Shown: positions 1 through 6,562, counted from the stretch's first letter. The stretch: DNA of 7,949 nucleotides from Candidatus Kariarchaeota archaeon (GCA_016839545.1 JAEOUB010000036.1:1-7949); one strand, 5' to 3'. The notes: generated from the letters alone by a model not told the origin. Made by a program: numbers and translations.

Positions 1-2
1 AC

Positions 3-1997
3 CACACTGGGATTTCATCCAAGTGGGTCTTCGAGCACCCTGAGTGGTTTATCTCAACAACATCCAAACCATTCCCCAGCTATTCATATGAGTCACAAAA
101 TCTATCTGATAGTGACAAAATTGAGATAATTCTAGAGGATCATTACTATGATCAGACCGATGCCGCAGTTACTTTCAAAAGAATAAACAAGGAAACGGGA
201 GAGGAAATCTATATTTATCATGGAAATGACGGAACATCTTACCCATGGAATGATACTGCACAGATAGATTTCCTCAATCCAGAGGCAAGAGAGGCGGTAA
301 TTGAAGCCATTGTAAATGTCGCAAAACAATTCCCAATCATCAGATTTGACGCTGCTATGGTTCTGGCAAAACAGCATATTAGGCGACTTTGGTATCCTAC
401 ACCAGGAGAAGGTGGTGATATTCCTAGCAGAAGTCAGTACTCTCTCTCGGACGAGGATTTCACATCTCTCATACCCAATGAATTCTGGAGGGAGGTCGTA
501 GATAGGGTCAATTCAGAAGCTCCGGATACACTATTGCTTGCAGAGGCATTCTGGCTACTTGAAGGCTATTTTGTCAGAACTTTAGGGATGCACAGAGTCT
601 ATAACTCTGCATTCTTGAAAATGCTGAAAGATGAACAAAACTATGAGTACAGGCAGACGATCAAGAATGTGCTTGAGTATGATCCTGGAATTCTCAAACG
701 ATTTGTCAATTACCTCACCACTCCTGATGAAACACCAGCCGTCGTTGAACTTGGCACAGGTGACAAGTACTTTGGACTGGCAACCATGATGGTCACGATG
801 CCTGGTTTACCCATGTTCGGTCATGGACAATTCGAGGGTTATTCAGAGAAATATGGAATGGAGTACTCCAGGGCATACTACGATGAAGGTGAAGATCTTT
901 GGCTGATCGAGAGGCATGAACGTGAAATTGTGCCACTTATCAAGAAACGTTATCTCTTTGCTGAGAGTAAAAATTTCTACCTCTATGATTTCTTCTCGAA
1001 AGATGGAGATGTGAATGAGAATGTCTTCTGTTACTCAAACAGGTACAATGACGAGAAAGGATTAATTATTTACAATAACAAGTTTGAGGGTGCATCTGGG
1101 TGGTTGAAAAGATCTGTCGCATTCTCTGAAAAGAGAGATGATTTGACTACCAGGTTGAGGCAAATTGATCTCTTTGAAGGTCTTAATCTGGACAACAGCC
1201 TTGGTTATCTTATTTTCACAGATGCCGTAACCCAGCTGCAGTATATTCGGTCAAAAGATGAACTCAGAGAAGACGGTCTGTTTGTGTCTCTAGGTGCCTT
1301 CCAATACCATGTCTTCCTAGATATGTATGAGGTTGAGGGTGAAGATCAACTCTGGGATCAAATTGTTGCAGATCTGGGTGGACAAGGAACTGAAGATTTG
1401 CAAACTCTCTACGAAACACTCAGAGAAGACCAAAATACTCCATTGGAACCTGCATCAACGCATAAAGGTGATACTCGATCAGAACTTGACAAACTCCGTG
1501 ATCGCATTATTCAATTGCAAGAGAAATTGATCCAACACGAGGAGCAAGAGGAAATTATTGCCCACCTAACCGTACAGGTGGAACTCTTGGATCAAAAAGA
1601 GTCTGAGATCAAGAGTTTGCAAACGCTTCTGAAAGAGAGAGATGCGACGATTCAGTCATTACAAGACAAACTCAACTCTTCTCTTCCTGAAAAATCTCAC
1701 CTGGTAGAAGAGAATGAATCCTTGAAAAAAGAAATTGAGAACTTGCAAGATAAGCTTAACACTACATCTCCAGCTGGTGATGATCTGTCCACGATTTTGT
1801 TAGGAAAGATTCTTGCCCGATTGGAAACTCTTCCAAATGGGATCTATCTTCGAAATCTTGCAATGAGTCTAGGTATTTCATCCAACCTTTGTTTGGAACA
1901 TGTGATGGTTTTAGTAAACGATGGTAAACTGTCTATTCAGCGTAAGAGAGAGGATGATCACAATCCCAAAGTCCTACTGAGCTCAGATAGAAAATAA
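3..1997 (+). CDS. GH13 alpha-amylase-like protein with C-terminal coiled coil and winged helix (5' partial)
   Basis: The frame is open from the left edge, so the start codon is upstream; 664 residues are visible (residue n begins at base 3n). Residues 1 to about 475 match, from memory, long bacterial alpha-amylase-family proteins. Visible marks are PWNDTAQIDFLNPEAREAV, RFDAAM (114-119, Asp116 the likely nucleophile), LLLAEAFW (Glu181 the likely acid/base) and TTPDE (Asp242) where classical GH13 has NHD, then LPMFGHGQFEG and EKYGMEY. This predicts hydrolysis or transfer of alpha-glucans. After the beta-rich part ending near QYHVFLDM, the bacterial proteins continue with more family sequence, as I recall. 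Here there is a short polar linker, a heptad-rich coiled coil (about 493-588) and a winged-helix-like domain (about 594-658: three helices, then a basic wing). The methionine at 357 is internal, since RFDAA lies just before it. No secretion signal can be judged. Catalytic family confident; fusion role unknown. Confidence 0.9.
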   Translation, partial: HTGISSKWVFEHPEWFISTTSKPFPSYSYESQNLSDSDKIEIILEDHYYDQTDAAVTFKRINKETGEEIYIYHGNDGTSYPWNDTAQIDFLNPEAREAVIEAIVNVAKQFPIIRFDAAMVLAKQHIRRLWYPTPGEGGDIPSRSQYSLSDEDFTSLIPNEFWREVVDRVNSEAPDTLLLAEAFWLLEGYFVRTLGMHRVYNSAFLKMLKDEQNYEYRQTIKNVLEYDPGILKRFVNYLTTPDETPAVVELGTGDKYFGLATMMVTMPGLPMFGHGQFEGYSEKYGMEYSRAYYDEGEDLWLIERHEREIVPLIKKRYLFAESKNFYLYDFFSKDGDVNENVFCYSNRYNDEKGLIIYNNKFEGASGWLKRSVAFSEKRDDLTTRLRQIDLFEGLNLDNSLGYLIFTDAVTQLQYIRSKDELREDGLFVSLGAFQYHVFLDMYEVEGEDQLWDQIVADLGGQGTEDLQTLYETLREDQNTPLEPASTHKGDTRSELDKLRDRIIQLQEKLIQHEEQEEIIAHLTVQVELLDQKESEIKSLQTLLKERDATIQSLQDKLNSSLPEKSHLVEENESLKKEIENLQDKLNTTSPAGDDLSTILLGKILARLETLPNGIYLRNLAMSLGISSNLCLEHVMVLVNDGKLSIQRKREDDHNPKVLLSSDRK

Positions 1998-2048
1998 AAA
2001 GAGAGAGCCGAATTACATTTCAAGAAATCCCTATCTGTGGGACCTATC

Positions 2049-2056
2049 TATAAATA
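2049..2056 (+). promoter_or_regulatory. TATA box, possible distal promoter of mvaS
   Basis: TATAAATA is a very good archaeal TATA box. It would start transcription near 2079, giving a leader of about 115 bases before the mvaS GTG. That leader would hold the hairpin at 2091-2113 and a micro-ORF at 2135-2173. A nearer TATA-like box at 2164 competes as the real promoter. Confidence 0.4.
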
Positions 2057-2090
2057 TCCAGTTACAATATTAGCAGAAAACATCTAGAAA

Positions 2091-2113
2091 TCTCCTCGTA
2101 GAATTGGAGGAGA
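2091..2113. repeat. Hairpin with 7-bp perfect stem upstream of mvaS
   Basis: TCTCCTC (2091-2097) and GAGGAGA (2107-2113) are perfectly complementary around a 9-base loop. No T-run follows, so it is a poor terminator. The right arm resembles a strong Shine-Dalgarno sequence, so the stem could hide a ribosome site, or the dyad could be an operator. Which of these, if any, applies cannot be decided from sequence alone. Confidence 0.4.
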
Positions 2114-2134
2114 GATTGACTACTTTATGGAGAT

Positions 2135-2173
2135 ATGACAGAATCTTTTCATACCGATGAATTATTTAAATAG
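2135..2173 (+). other. Possible 12-codon upstream ORF in the mvaS leader
   Basis: An ATG opens a 12-residue frame (MTESFHTDELFK) that stops 20 bases before the mvaS GTG. It follows the GGAGGAGA sequence by about 21 bases, which is too far for an ideal ribosome site; a nearer GGAG lies at about 2129-2132. It could only be translated if the distal promoter at 2049 is used, and it may be chance. Confidence 0.15.
2164..2171 (+). promoter_or_regulatory. TATA-like box, proximal promoter of mvaS
   Basis: ATTTAAAT is centred 26-27 bases before the GTG at 2194. This is the usual archaeal distance from TATA box to transcription start, so the mRNA would begin at or near the start codon (leaderless). 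The spacing supports the GTG start over the ATG codons at 2242 and 2245. Confidence 0.5.
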
Positions 2174-2193
2174 TGAATTTATAAGCGATATGC

Positions 2194-3603
2194 GTGACGA
2201 GAGAGCTTTCTGATCTACCAATTAGAGGTAGAATAGGTTCAATGATGGCGTATCTGGGTGATGCTCAGATATCTTCGTCCGAATTTATCAAGTACAAACC
2301 AGAAGTTCCTTTGGGCCTTCTCAAAGCACTTGGTTTGGAAGCTAACTCGGTCCCATTACCTACTGAAGATCCTGCATCTCTGGTCATGAATGCCACTGAT
2401 CGTATTATCTCTAAACTTTCTCCGGAAGAAATCAAATCCATCGGTTTTGTCGAGGTAGGAACTGAATCTATCAAAGATGGTTCACTTCCACTCTCCCAAT
2501 ATGCATTGCAATTTATTCATCATGATGATATCATTTCAAATGAATCAAAACATGCTTGTGTTGCAGCTGTGAATGGTGTATGGCGTAATCTTGGTGATAA
2601 TGGTTTGGTCATTGCCTCAGATATTGCCACATATGGTAATGACGAGAATACAGCTCCTTCCGCAGAATTCACAGGTGGTATGGGTTCGGTTGCGATGTAT
2701 TTGGACTCAGAAGGCAGACTTCTTGAGATTTATAATGTAAGAGGAGCCTCTTCAGGCCTAACACATGACTTTTTCAAACCATATAAACAGGATATGGATG
2801 ATCTTAGTGCTAAGGTTTACCCGATTGTTTTTGGAAGATATTCCAATCTTGCAAATATCCAACGAGTGGGTCTAGCATATGAAAGTTTGAAATCTAAAGT
2901 AAACATAGCGCTTGATCGGTTTTCTGGAATAGTTCTTCATGCTCCTTATCCTGGGATCACCAAGTACAATCTCGCCTACCTGGCATTGATTGACCGGAAG
3001 GACAACGGTGACAAAGTTGCCATTAAACAGTATAACCAGATCCTAGGGCTTCTCATTGATGCACATGCCGAATTTGACAAGAGAGAACTCACGATCGTTG
3101 ATACAATTGAGACCAAGGTCAAGAATATTCTCAAAGAAGTTATGTTTGTATCAGACAATGAAGGCAATAAGAAATATGCTGATGATTTTGGTTCAGCATA
3201 TTCCAAAATCAAACCGTCACTCCAATTCATCAAATCTACAGGCAATCTCTACACTGGTTCTTCACCATTGTGTATGATGAGCCTATTGGAGAACAAAGAA
3301 TTCGAATCCGGAGAGCTTATACTCTGGGGAGGATACGGTTCCGGTAATCAGGCAATATTCATGATCGCTCAGGCCACAGAGAGCACAAACAGTATCTCAA
3401 AGGGCTGGAAAACACAAGAACATCTAGATAGCAGACAAGAACTTGAGGCTGAACAATACGAGACATTGAAGGCAATCGGTCCCAACCCGCTTGATGACAT
3501 CATCTCCAAAAACGGAGTGTCGACCTACCTCAAACCGCGAGATTCCTATTATCTTGCCGAATGTGACGAATATATGATCAAGAAGTATAGTAAAGGACAC
3601 TAA
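2194..3603 (+). CDS. mvaS: Hydroxymethylglutaryl-CoA synthase
   Basis: This enzyme condenses acetyl-CoA with acetoacetyl-CoA to HMG-CoA, the first committed mevalonate step, which feeds archaeal isoprenoid lipids. At 469 residues it has a thiolase-like fold and is longer than the roughly 350-residue synthase of many methanogens. Catalytic positions are readable: Glu91 in GTESIKDGS, the acylated Cys122 in ESKHAC, and His249 in VLHAPYPGITKY. Further family marks are ASDIATYG (141-148), the GGMGSVAM strand, DFFKPY, YPIVFGRYSN, NLYTGS (351-356) and the closing GGYGSG (379-384). The usual CYGGT around the cysteine reads CVAAV here. GTG is chosen as start because a TATA-like box lies 26-27 bases upstream; ATG at 2242 or 2245 is the alternative and removes 16-17 residues. 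The thiolase and DUF35 partners often found beside archaeal synthases are not in the window. Confidence 0.92.
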   Translation: MTRELSDLPIRGRIGSMMAYLGDAQISSSEFIKYKPEVPLGLLKALGLEANSVPLPTEDPASLVMNATDRIISKLSPEEIKSIGFVEVGTESIKDGSLPLSQYALQFIHHDDIISNESKHACVAAVNGVWRNLGDNGLVIASDIATYGNDENTAPSAEFTGGMGSVAMYLDSEGRLLEIYNVRGASSGLTHDFFKPYKQDMDDLSAKVYPIVFGRYSNLANIQRVGLAYESLKSKVNIALDRFSGIVLHAPYPGITKYNLAYLALIDRKDNGDKVAIKQYNQILGLLIDAHAEFDKRELTIVDTIETKVKNILKEVMFVSDNEGNKKYADDFGSAYSKIKPSLQFIKSTGNLYTGSSPLCMMSLLENKEFESGELILWGGYGSGNQAIFMIAQATESTNSISKGWKTQEHLDSRQELEAEQYETLKAIGPNPLDDIISKNGVSTYLKPRDSYYLAECDEYMIKKYSKGH

Positions 3604-3649
3604 TTTGTTTGAGATTGAGTCTATCCCCATTATTTGTGTCCCCAAATTA
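3601..3649. repeat. Inverted repeat upstream of nikR, candidate operator
   Basis: TAATTTG (3601-3607, overlapping the mvaS stop) is repeated inverted as CAAATTA (3643-3649). A third, partial copy, TATTTG (3632-3637), forms a tighter dyad with the right arm: ATTTG, six bases, CAAAT. The cluster ends about 24 bases before the TATA-like box of nikR. It may be a regulator site, possibly for NikR itself, though it does not match the Escherichia coli operator GTATGA-N16-TCATAC. Confidence 0.3.
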
Positions 3650-3672
3650 AGATCAAAGGAACCCACATTTTC

Positions 3673-3679
3673 TTAAATA
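3673..3679 (+). promoter_or_regulatory. TATA-like box of the nikR-Nudix operon
   Basis: TTAAATA is centred about 24 bases before the ATG at 3700. This predicts a leaderless or nearly leaderless transcript covering nikR and the Nudix gene. It also argues against translation starting at the upstream ATG at 3634, which lies before the box. Confidence 0.5.
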
Positions 3680-3699
3680 CCGTTTTTAGACCATGTTTA

Positions 3700-4131
3700 A
3701 TGCCCCAAGAAGATACTGAGAATAAGCAACGTTTCTCTTTCACTATTGAGCGTGAGTTAATAGAGACGTTGGACGCTTTGATCCGAGACACTGATTATAA
3801 TCGATCAATGGTCATTCGAGAAGCTCTTTCACACTGGATCGATCATACAACACGGGATAAAGGTATCTCAGGGCAGGGACTTGCGACAATCTCGTATGTG
3901 TATGATCACCATGAAGTACGTCTCATATCCGAGTTGATGGAGGCACAACATAATTTTGACGACGTTATCCAAACTACCTCACATGTTCATCTGGATCATG
4001 ATAACTGCTTTGAGATCACAATTGCAAAGGGAGATCTGGATAGGATCAAACTGATGGGTGACAAACTCCGTCAGATCAAAGGTATCAGTTCTTTCACAGT
4101 CAACTATGCCAAATCTGAAATCAAGGTGTAA
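3700..4131 (+). CDS. nikR: Nickel-responsive transcriptional regulator, NikR family
   Basis: NikR is a cytoplasmic tetramer that binds nickel and then DNA, usually repressing nickel uptake genes. This 143-residue protein has the family's normal length. Residues about 10-50 form the ribbon-helix-helix DNA-binding part (RFSFTIERELIETLD, then NRSMVIREAL). The ACT-like metal domain begins at ATISYVYDHHE. All four square-planar nickel ligands of the Escherichia coli protein (His76, His87, His89, Cys95) have equivalents here: His84 in AQH, His95 and His97 in SHVHLDHDNC, and Cys103. Start: the frame is open back to 3634, but ATG 3700 fits both the family length and the TATA-like box at 3673. The next gene begins one base after the stop. 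No nickel transporter, hydrogenase or urease gene is visible, so its target is unknown apart from possible self-control. Confidence 0.92.
   Translation: MPQEDTENKQRFSFTIERELIETLDALIRDTDYNRSMVIREALSHWIDHTTRDKGISGQGLATISYVYDHHEVRLISELMEAQHNFDDVIQTTSHVHLDHDNCFEITIAKGDLDRIKLMGDKLRQIKGISSFTVNYAKSEIKV
4123..4128 (+). promoter_or_regulatory. Shine-Dalgarno-like site of the downstream Nudix gene
   Basis: AAGGTG lies inside the last codons of nikR, four bases before the ATG at 4133. As an internal gene of an operon, the Nudix gene would need such a site, whereas the leaderless first gene would not. It supports 4133 as the start. Confidence 0.45.
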
Positions 4132-4132
4132 A

Positions 4133-4591
4133 ATGATGGATAGACATTATTGTTCAACTACATATCTGCTGTCAGACAAGGAACCTGTAACCTTACTCCA
4201 TTTTCACAGAAAACTACAAACTTGGCTTCCTCCCGGTGGTCATGTGGAAATAAATGAATCCCCGTATGAAGCCGCACTTCGAGAAATTGTGGAGGAAACT
4301 GGTCTTCTAGAGTCTGATTTAAAATTTCTTCCAAACGGGATGTTACCCCGAAAAATTGATGATCGTGCCAAGATTCTTGAGATGCCTCATCTACTGCTTG
4401 AGGAGTACATTGAGGAAAATCATTATCATCTTGACTGGATTTTCTTTGCAAAACTTGATCCTATAAGCTACGAACTATCGGATAATGGTGATTTTCGGTG
4501 GTTCTCCAAAGAGGAACTCGAAGTCGAGTCCAATATTTTTGAAAATGTGAAAGAATTGGCAATTTACGGACTTGAGTCATTCTATAGTTGA
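4133..4591 (+). CDS. Nudix hydrolase, co-transcribed with nikR
   Basis: Nudix enzymes cleave nucleoside diphosphates linked to another group, using divalent metal. This 152-residue protein has a perfect Nudix box: Gly36, five residues, Glu42, seven residues, then Arg50-Glu51, Glu54-Glu55, Thr56 and Gly57-Leu58. WLPPGGHVE leads into it, and a KLDPISYELSDNGDFRWFS strand and helix close the fold. The substrate cannot be read; it lacks the features of type-1 isopentenyl-diphosphate isomerase, so its nearness to mvaS is not evidence for an isoprenoid role. The ATG at 4133 is one base after the nikR stop, with AAGGTG upstream; a second ATG follows at 4136. The frame is open upstream to 4058, but that part overlaps nikR coding sequence. 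Being in one transcript with NikR suggests shared, possibly nickel-linked, control. Family confident, role unknown. Confidence 0.9.
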   Translation: MMDRHYCSTTYLLSDKEPVTLLHFHRKLQTWLPPGGHVEINESPYEAALREIVEETGLLESDLKFLPNGMLPRKIDDRAKILEMPHLLLEEYIEENHYHLDWIFFAKLDPISYELSDNGDFRWFSKEELEVESNIFENVKELAIYGLESFYS

Positions 4592-4631
4592 TCATACGCA
4601 GTTTATAGAATTCAAGACTTCATTCGAGTGA

Positions 4632-4638
4632 TTTATTA
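4632..4638 (+). promoter_or_regulatory. TATA-like box of the membrane coiled-coil gene
   Basis: TTTATTA is centred about 31 bases before the ATG at 4666, giving a predicted start of transcription only a few bases before the codon. No Shine-Dalgarno sequence is seen at a useful distance, in keeping with a very short leader. Confidence 0.4.
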
Positions 4639-4665
4639 CTTCCCCTAAGAGTGGAAAATTGACAT

Positions 4666-5529
4666 ATGATTGATATTCCCAATTTTGTCACATTGCCAAT
4701 AGAGATTGGTGTTGCTGTCCTTATCCTGTTGATGGACAGGAGGCAAAGGAACAGGGAGACTGAGGCTTCCGTCCGGTTTCAGAAACAGCAGGAGCAGTTT
4801 AGGCAGTCGGAAATCAGACAAAGGGAGCGTTTCAATAATTTTATCCAAGAGTCTTCAAAGAGGCAGATCATGCTTCTTGAATCTATTATGGCCACTCTCG
4901 ATAAGGATAGAGTTGATGATTTCAAATCAGAAGTGAGTAGCAGATATGCAGAGGAACTTTCAAACGATATGGAGGATCTTGATGAATTGCTGAATCGGAA
5001 AAGTAAAACCGATGAGGTTGATCCTGAGCTTGAGGCTGATATCGAGTCGAAAATTGATGAGATTGAGAGTGGAAAAGATTTTATCGAGCATTTCCTTCCA
5101 AGAGAGACTATAGACCATATTTCAAATCTGGCGAATTCTGCAACTAGTGCCTATAAGGGTCTCCGTGATCTTCCAGATGTCATCAAATCAAGGTTTCCTG
5201 ATGAGGAGGGTCATGTCAAAATCAATGTTAATGACAAGGAATTTGATATAGATCCTCGGAACTCTGATGATTTGGAGTCGGTAAAGGCCGCATTTTTATC
5301 AGGATACAAGATGGATCGCGCCACATTTATTGAGTCTCTCAACAGACAGGTACAGAAGACATTAGAGGATGTAACCCGGGATCTGAACGACAACCAGGGG
5401 TCTGATTCTACTGCAGGAAAGATAGTAGAAGTTGTAAAATCATCGTTATTACAAAGTATAGGCTTAGGTAAACAGAAAGAAAAAGAAGAGGATGAAGAAA
5501 CCGAGGATCAGGTCGATGAGGAAAATTAG
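4666..5529 (+). CDS. Single-pass membrane coiled-coil protein of unknown function
   Basis: I do not recognise this 287-residue protein. Residues about 7-23 (VTLPIEIGVAVLILLM) form one likely membrane segment, followed at once by arginines (MDRRQRNRE), so the rest is probably cytoplasmic. Residues about 25-75 are a Gln/Arg/Glu-rich likely coiled coil. Then come more charged, helical stretches (about 80-145), a middle part with FLPRETIDHISNLANSATSAYKGL, and VKINVNDKEFDIDPRNSDDLESVKAAFLSGY, which could be a small beta-alpha unit. A second helical region (about 220-245) leads to a very acidic, disordered tail ending near DQVDEEN. No enzyme motif is seen. The start is the first ATG after a TATA-like box. 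The next gene, 58 bases on, encodes a four-helix membrane protein in the same direction, so the two may act together at the membrane, but each seems to have its own promoter. Confidence 0.8.
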   Translation: MIDIPNFVTLPIEIGVAVLILLMDRRQRNRETEASVRFQKQQEQFRQSEIRQRERFNNFIQESSKRQIMLLESIMATLDKDRVDDFKSEVSSRYAEELSNDMEDLDELLNRKSKTDEVDPELEADIESKIDEIESGKDFIEHFLPRETIDHISNLANSATSAYKGLRDLPDVIKSRFPDEEGHVKINVNDKEFDIDPRNSDDLESVKAAFLSGYKMDRATFIESLNRQVQKTLEDVTRDLNDNQGSDSTAGKIVEVVKSSLLQSIGLGKQKEKEEDEETEDQVDEEN

Positions 5530-5559
5530 TGTCCACGGTTCTCTCAGTATGGAATATAG

Positions 5560-5567
5560 TTTTATTT
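5560..5567 (+). promoter_or_regulatory. TATA-like box of the four-helix membrane gene
   Basis: TTTTATTT is centred about 24-25 bases before the ATG at 5588. It suggests that this gene can be transcribed on its own, separately from the coiled-coil gene upstream. Confidence 0.4.
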
Positions 5568-5587
5568 CTTGAAAGTTAGAAAGAGGT

Positions 5588-5974
5588 ATGATTGACCAGA
5601 TTCTCATCTTAGTCATTACAGTTTTACTAATTTCCTTGAGCTTGTTCTTTGCTGACAAGTTAATTGGTGATAAACCCGATTCCCTTGGAGGAGGTTACTT
5701 TGTAAAGGCGGTAATCACTTCCATTGTGATTATTGTACTCATTATTGGTACCTCTGCAGTTGTTGGTGTATTGGCAAGCATTCTACCACCATTGGGGCAA
5801 ATTGCCCCCATTCTTGCATTTGTGATGGGCGCATATGCAGTCAAATACTTCCTCCTCAAACAGTCATCTTTCGAGAAATCTGTGTGGGTAGCTCTAATCA
5901 CATGGGTGATTATCTATATCATAGATTACGTGTCCGCTTTGCTTGGGGGTCCTGATCTCGTCCAATTTATTTAA
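5588..5974 (+). CDS. Small four-helix integral membrane protein, unknown function
   Basis: This 128-residue protein is almost wholly hydrophobic. Four membrane segments can be read at about residues 4-21, 39-65, 68-90 and 98-119. The first loop (DKLIGDKPDSLGGGYFVK) and the turn between segments three and four (LLKQSSFEKS) carry most of the charge, and the proline pair at 67-68 breaks helices two and three. No transporter or enzyme signature is visible. The ATG at 5588 follows a TATA-like box by about 25 bases; AGAGGT lies almost against the ATG, too near to be a good ribosome site. The last 8 bases overlap the end of the Nudix gene on the other strand. It lies directly downstream of the membrane coiled-coil gene and may be its partner. 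A Yip1-like or pore-like protein is possible but not supported. Confidence 0.8.
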   Translation: MIDQILILVITVLLISLSLFFADKLIGDKPDSLGGGYFVKAVITSIVIIVLIIGTSAVVGVLASILPPLGQIAPILAFVMGAYAVKYFLLKQSSFEKSVWVALITWVIIYIIDYVSALLGGPDLVQFI

Positions 5975-6509
5975 GATCCCAGTATCCAAGTCTCAAACGT
6001 TCCTCGTCAACAGTTCCATCATTTATCAGTGATCCTTCCACCCGGATACCTTTCCCAGGACTGAAATCGGTATCTGCTGCATATTTTAAGAACTCAAGAT
6101 CTGATGGTAGGAATCGAGTTTTTTCACCCATGGCCTCTTCAATACTCATCCAACGCACCTCTCCCTCATCCTCATTAAACTTCACCTGAAAATCTTCAAC
6201 CTCAAGGAGGAAGTAATTGACAATGAACTGGTGCTGGTACTCACTATGAAAGTAATAGAGCTCATTCAGTAAGCCGAGATACTTGATCTTACGAATTTTA
6301 TCCCTATCCAATCCTGTTTCTTCCTTTAGCTCTCTAAGAATTCCAGCTTCAATCTGCTCTCCCTCGTCAAGTTTACCCCCTGGAAATGCATAGTATCCTT
6401 TGTATGGAGATTTTTTTCTCAATATCACTAATATCTCCTGTTTTTTATTCTCACGGAGAACCAATCCCCCACAGATATTGAACAGCACAGTCCTCTCCTG
6501 TTTACCCAC
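5967..6509 (-). CDS. Nudix hydrolase
   Basis: This 180-residue metal-dependent pyrophosphohydrolase has a perfect Nudix box: Gly45, five residues, Glu51, seven residues, Arg59-Glu60, Glu63-Glu64, Thr65 and Gly66-Leu67, preceded by YYAFPGG. The strand CGGLVLRE and the later EGEVRWMSIEEA complete a standard single-domain fold. The last 35 or so residues (FSPGKGIRVEGSLINDGT onward) are an extra tail that may help choose the substrate, which cannot be named. It is not close to the other Nudix protein in the window, so a recent duplication is unlikely. The GTG at 6509 is the longest possible start. A GTG at 6488 (173 residues) has AGGAGAGG just upstream and is a serious alternative. It is divergent from the metallo-beta-lactamase gene and convergent with the membrane gene, overlapping the latter by 8 bases. 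Confidence 0.9.
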   Translation of the reverse strand: MGKQERTVLFNICGGLVLRENKKQEILVILRKKSPYKGYYAFPGGKLDEGEQIEAGILRELKEETGLDRDKIRKIKYLGLLNELYYFHSEYQHQFIVNYFLLEVEDFQVKFNEDEGEVRWMSIEEAMGEKTRFLPSDLEFLKYAADTDFSPGKGIRVEGSLINDGTVDEERLRLGYWDLK

Positions 6510-6547
6510 TTCTTATGATTTTTGCCCCAAGGTAGATCTGATACTTT

Positions 6548-6562
6548 TGATATTTTTAATCA
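6548..6562. promoter_or_regulatory. Shared AT-rich element between divergent genes
   Basis: TGATATTTTTAATCA is TATA-like on both strands and has TGAT/ATCA ends that are inverted repeats. Going left it would start transcription near 6528, about 19 bases before the Nudix GTG. Going right it would start near 6582, about 24 bases before the GTG at 6606. It could serve either gene or both. Confidence 0.35.

Noticed and set aside
357..359. ATG as the true start of the amylase-like gene
   Set aside because: The frame is open to the window edge, and the catalytic RFDAA lies immediately upstream of this ATG with clear family sequence before it.
2091..2113. Hairpin as a transcription terminator for the amylase gene
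   Set aside because: No T-run follows the stem on either strand, and it lies about 95 bases after the stop, downstream of a good TATA box.
3634..3699. Extra 22 residues at the NikR N-terminus
   Set aside because: This part lies over the TATA-like box and the likely operator; the family normally starts just before the ribbon strand.
4158..4451. 97-residue minus-strand ORF opposite the nikR-linked Nudix gene
   Set aside because: It is antisense to a perfect Nudix box and has no recognisable features of its own.
4133..4591. Type-1 isopentenyl-diphosphate isomerase, suggested by nearby mvaS
   Set aside because: It is a small canonical Nudix protein; the cysteine and tryptophan-glutamate motifs of the isomerase are absent, and it is paired with nikR instead.
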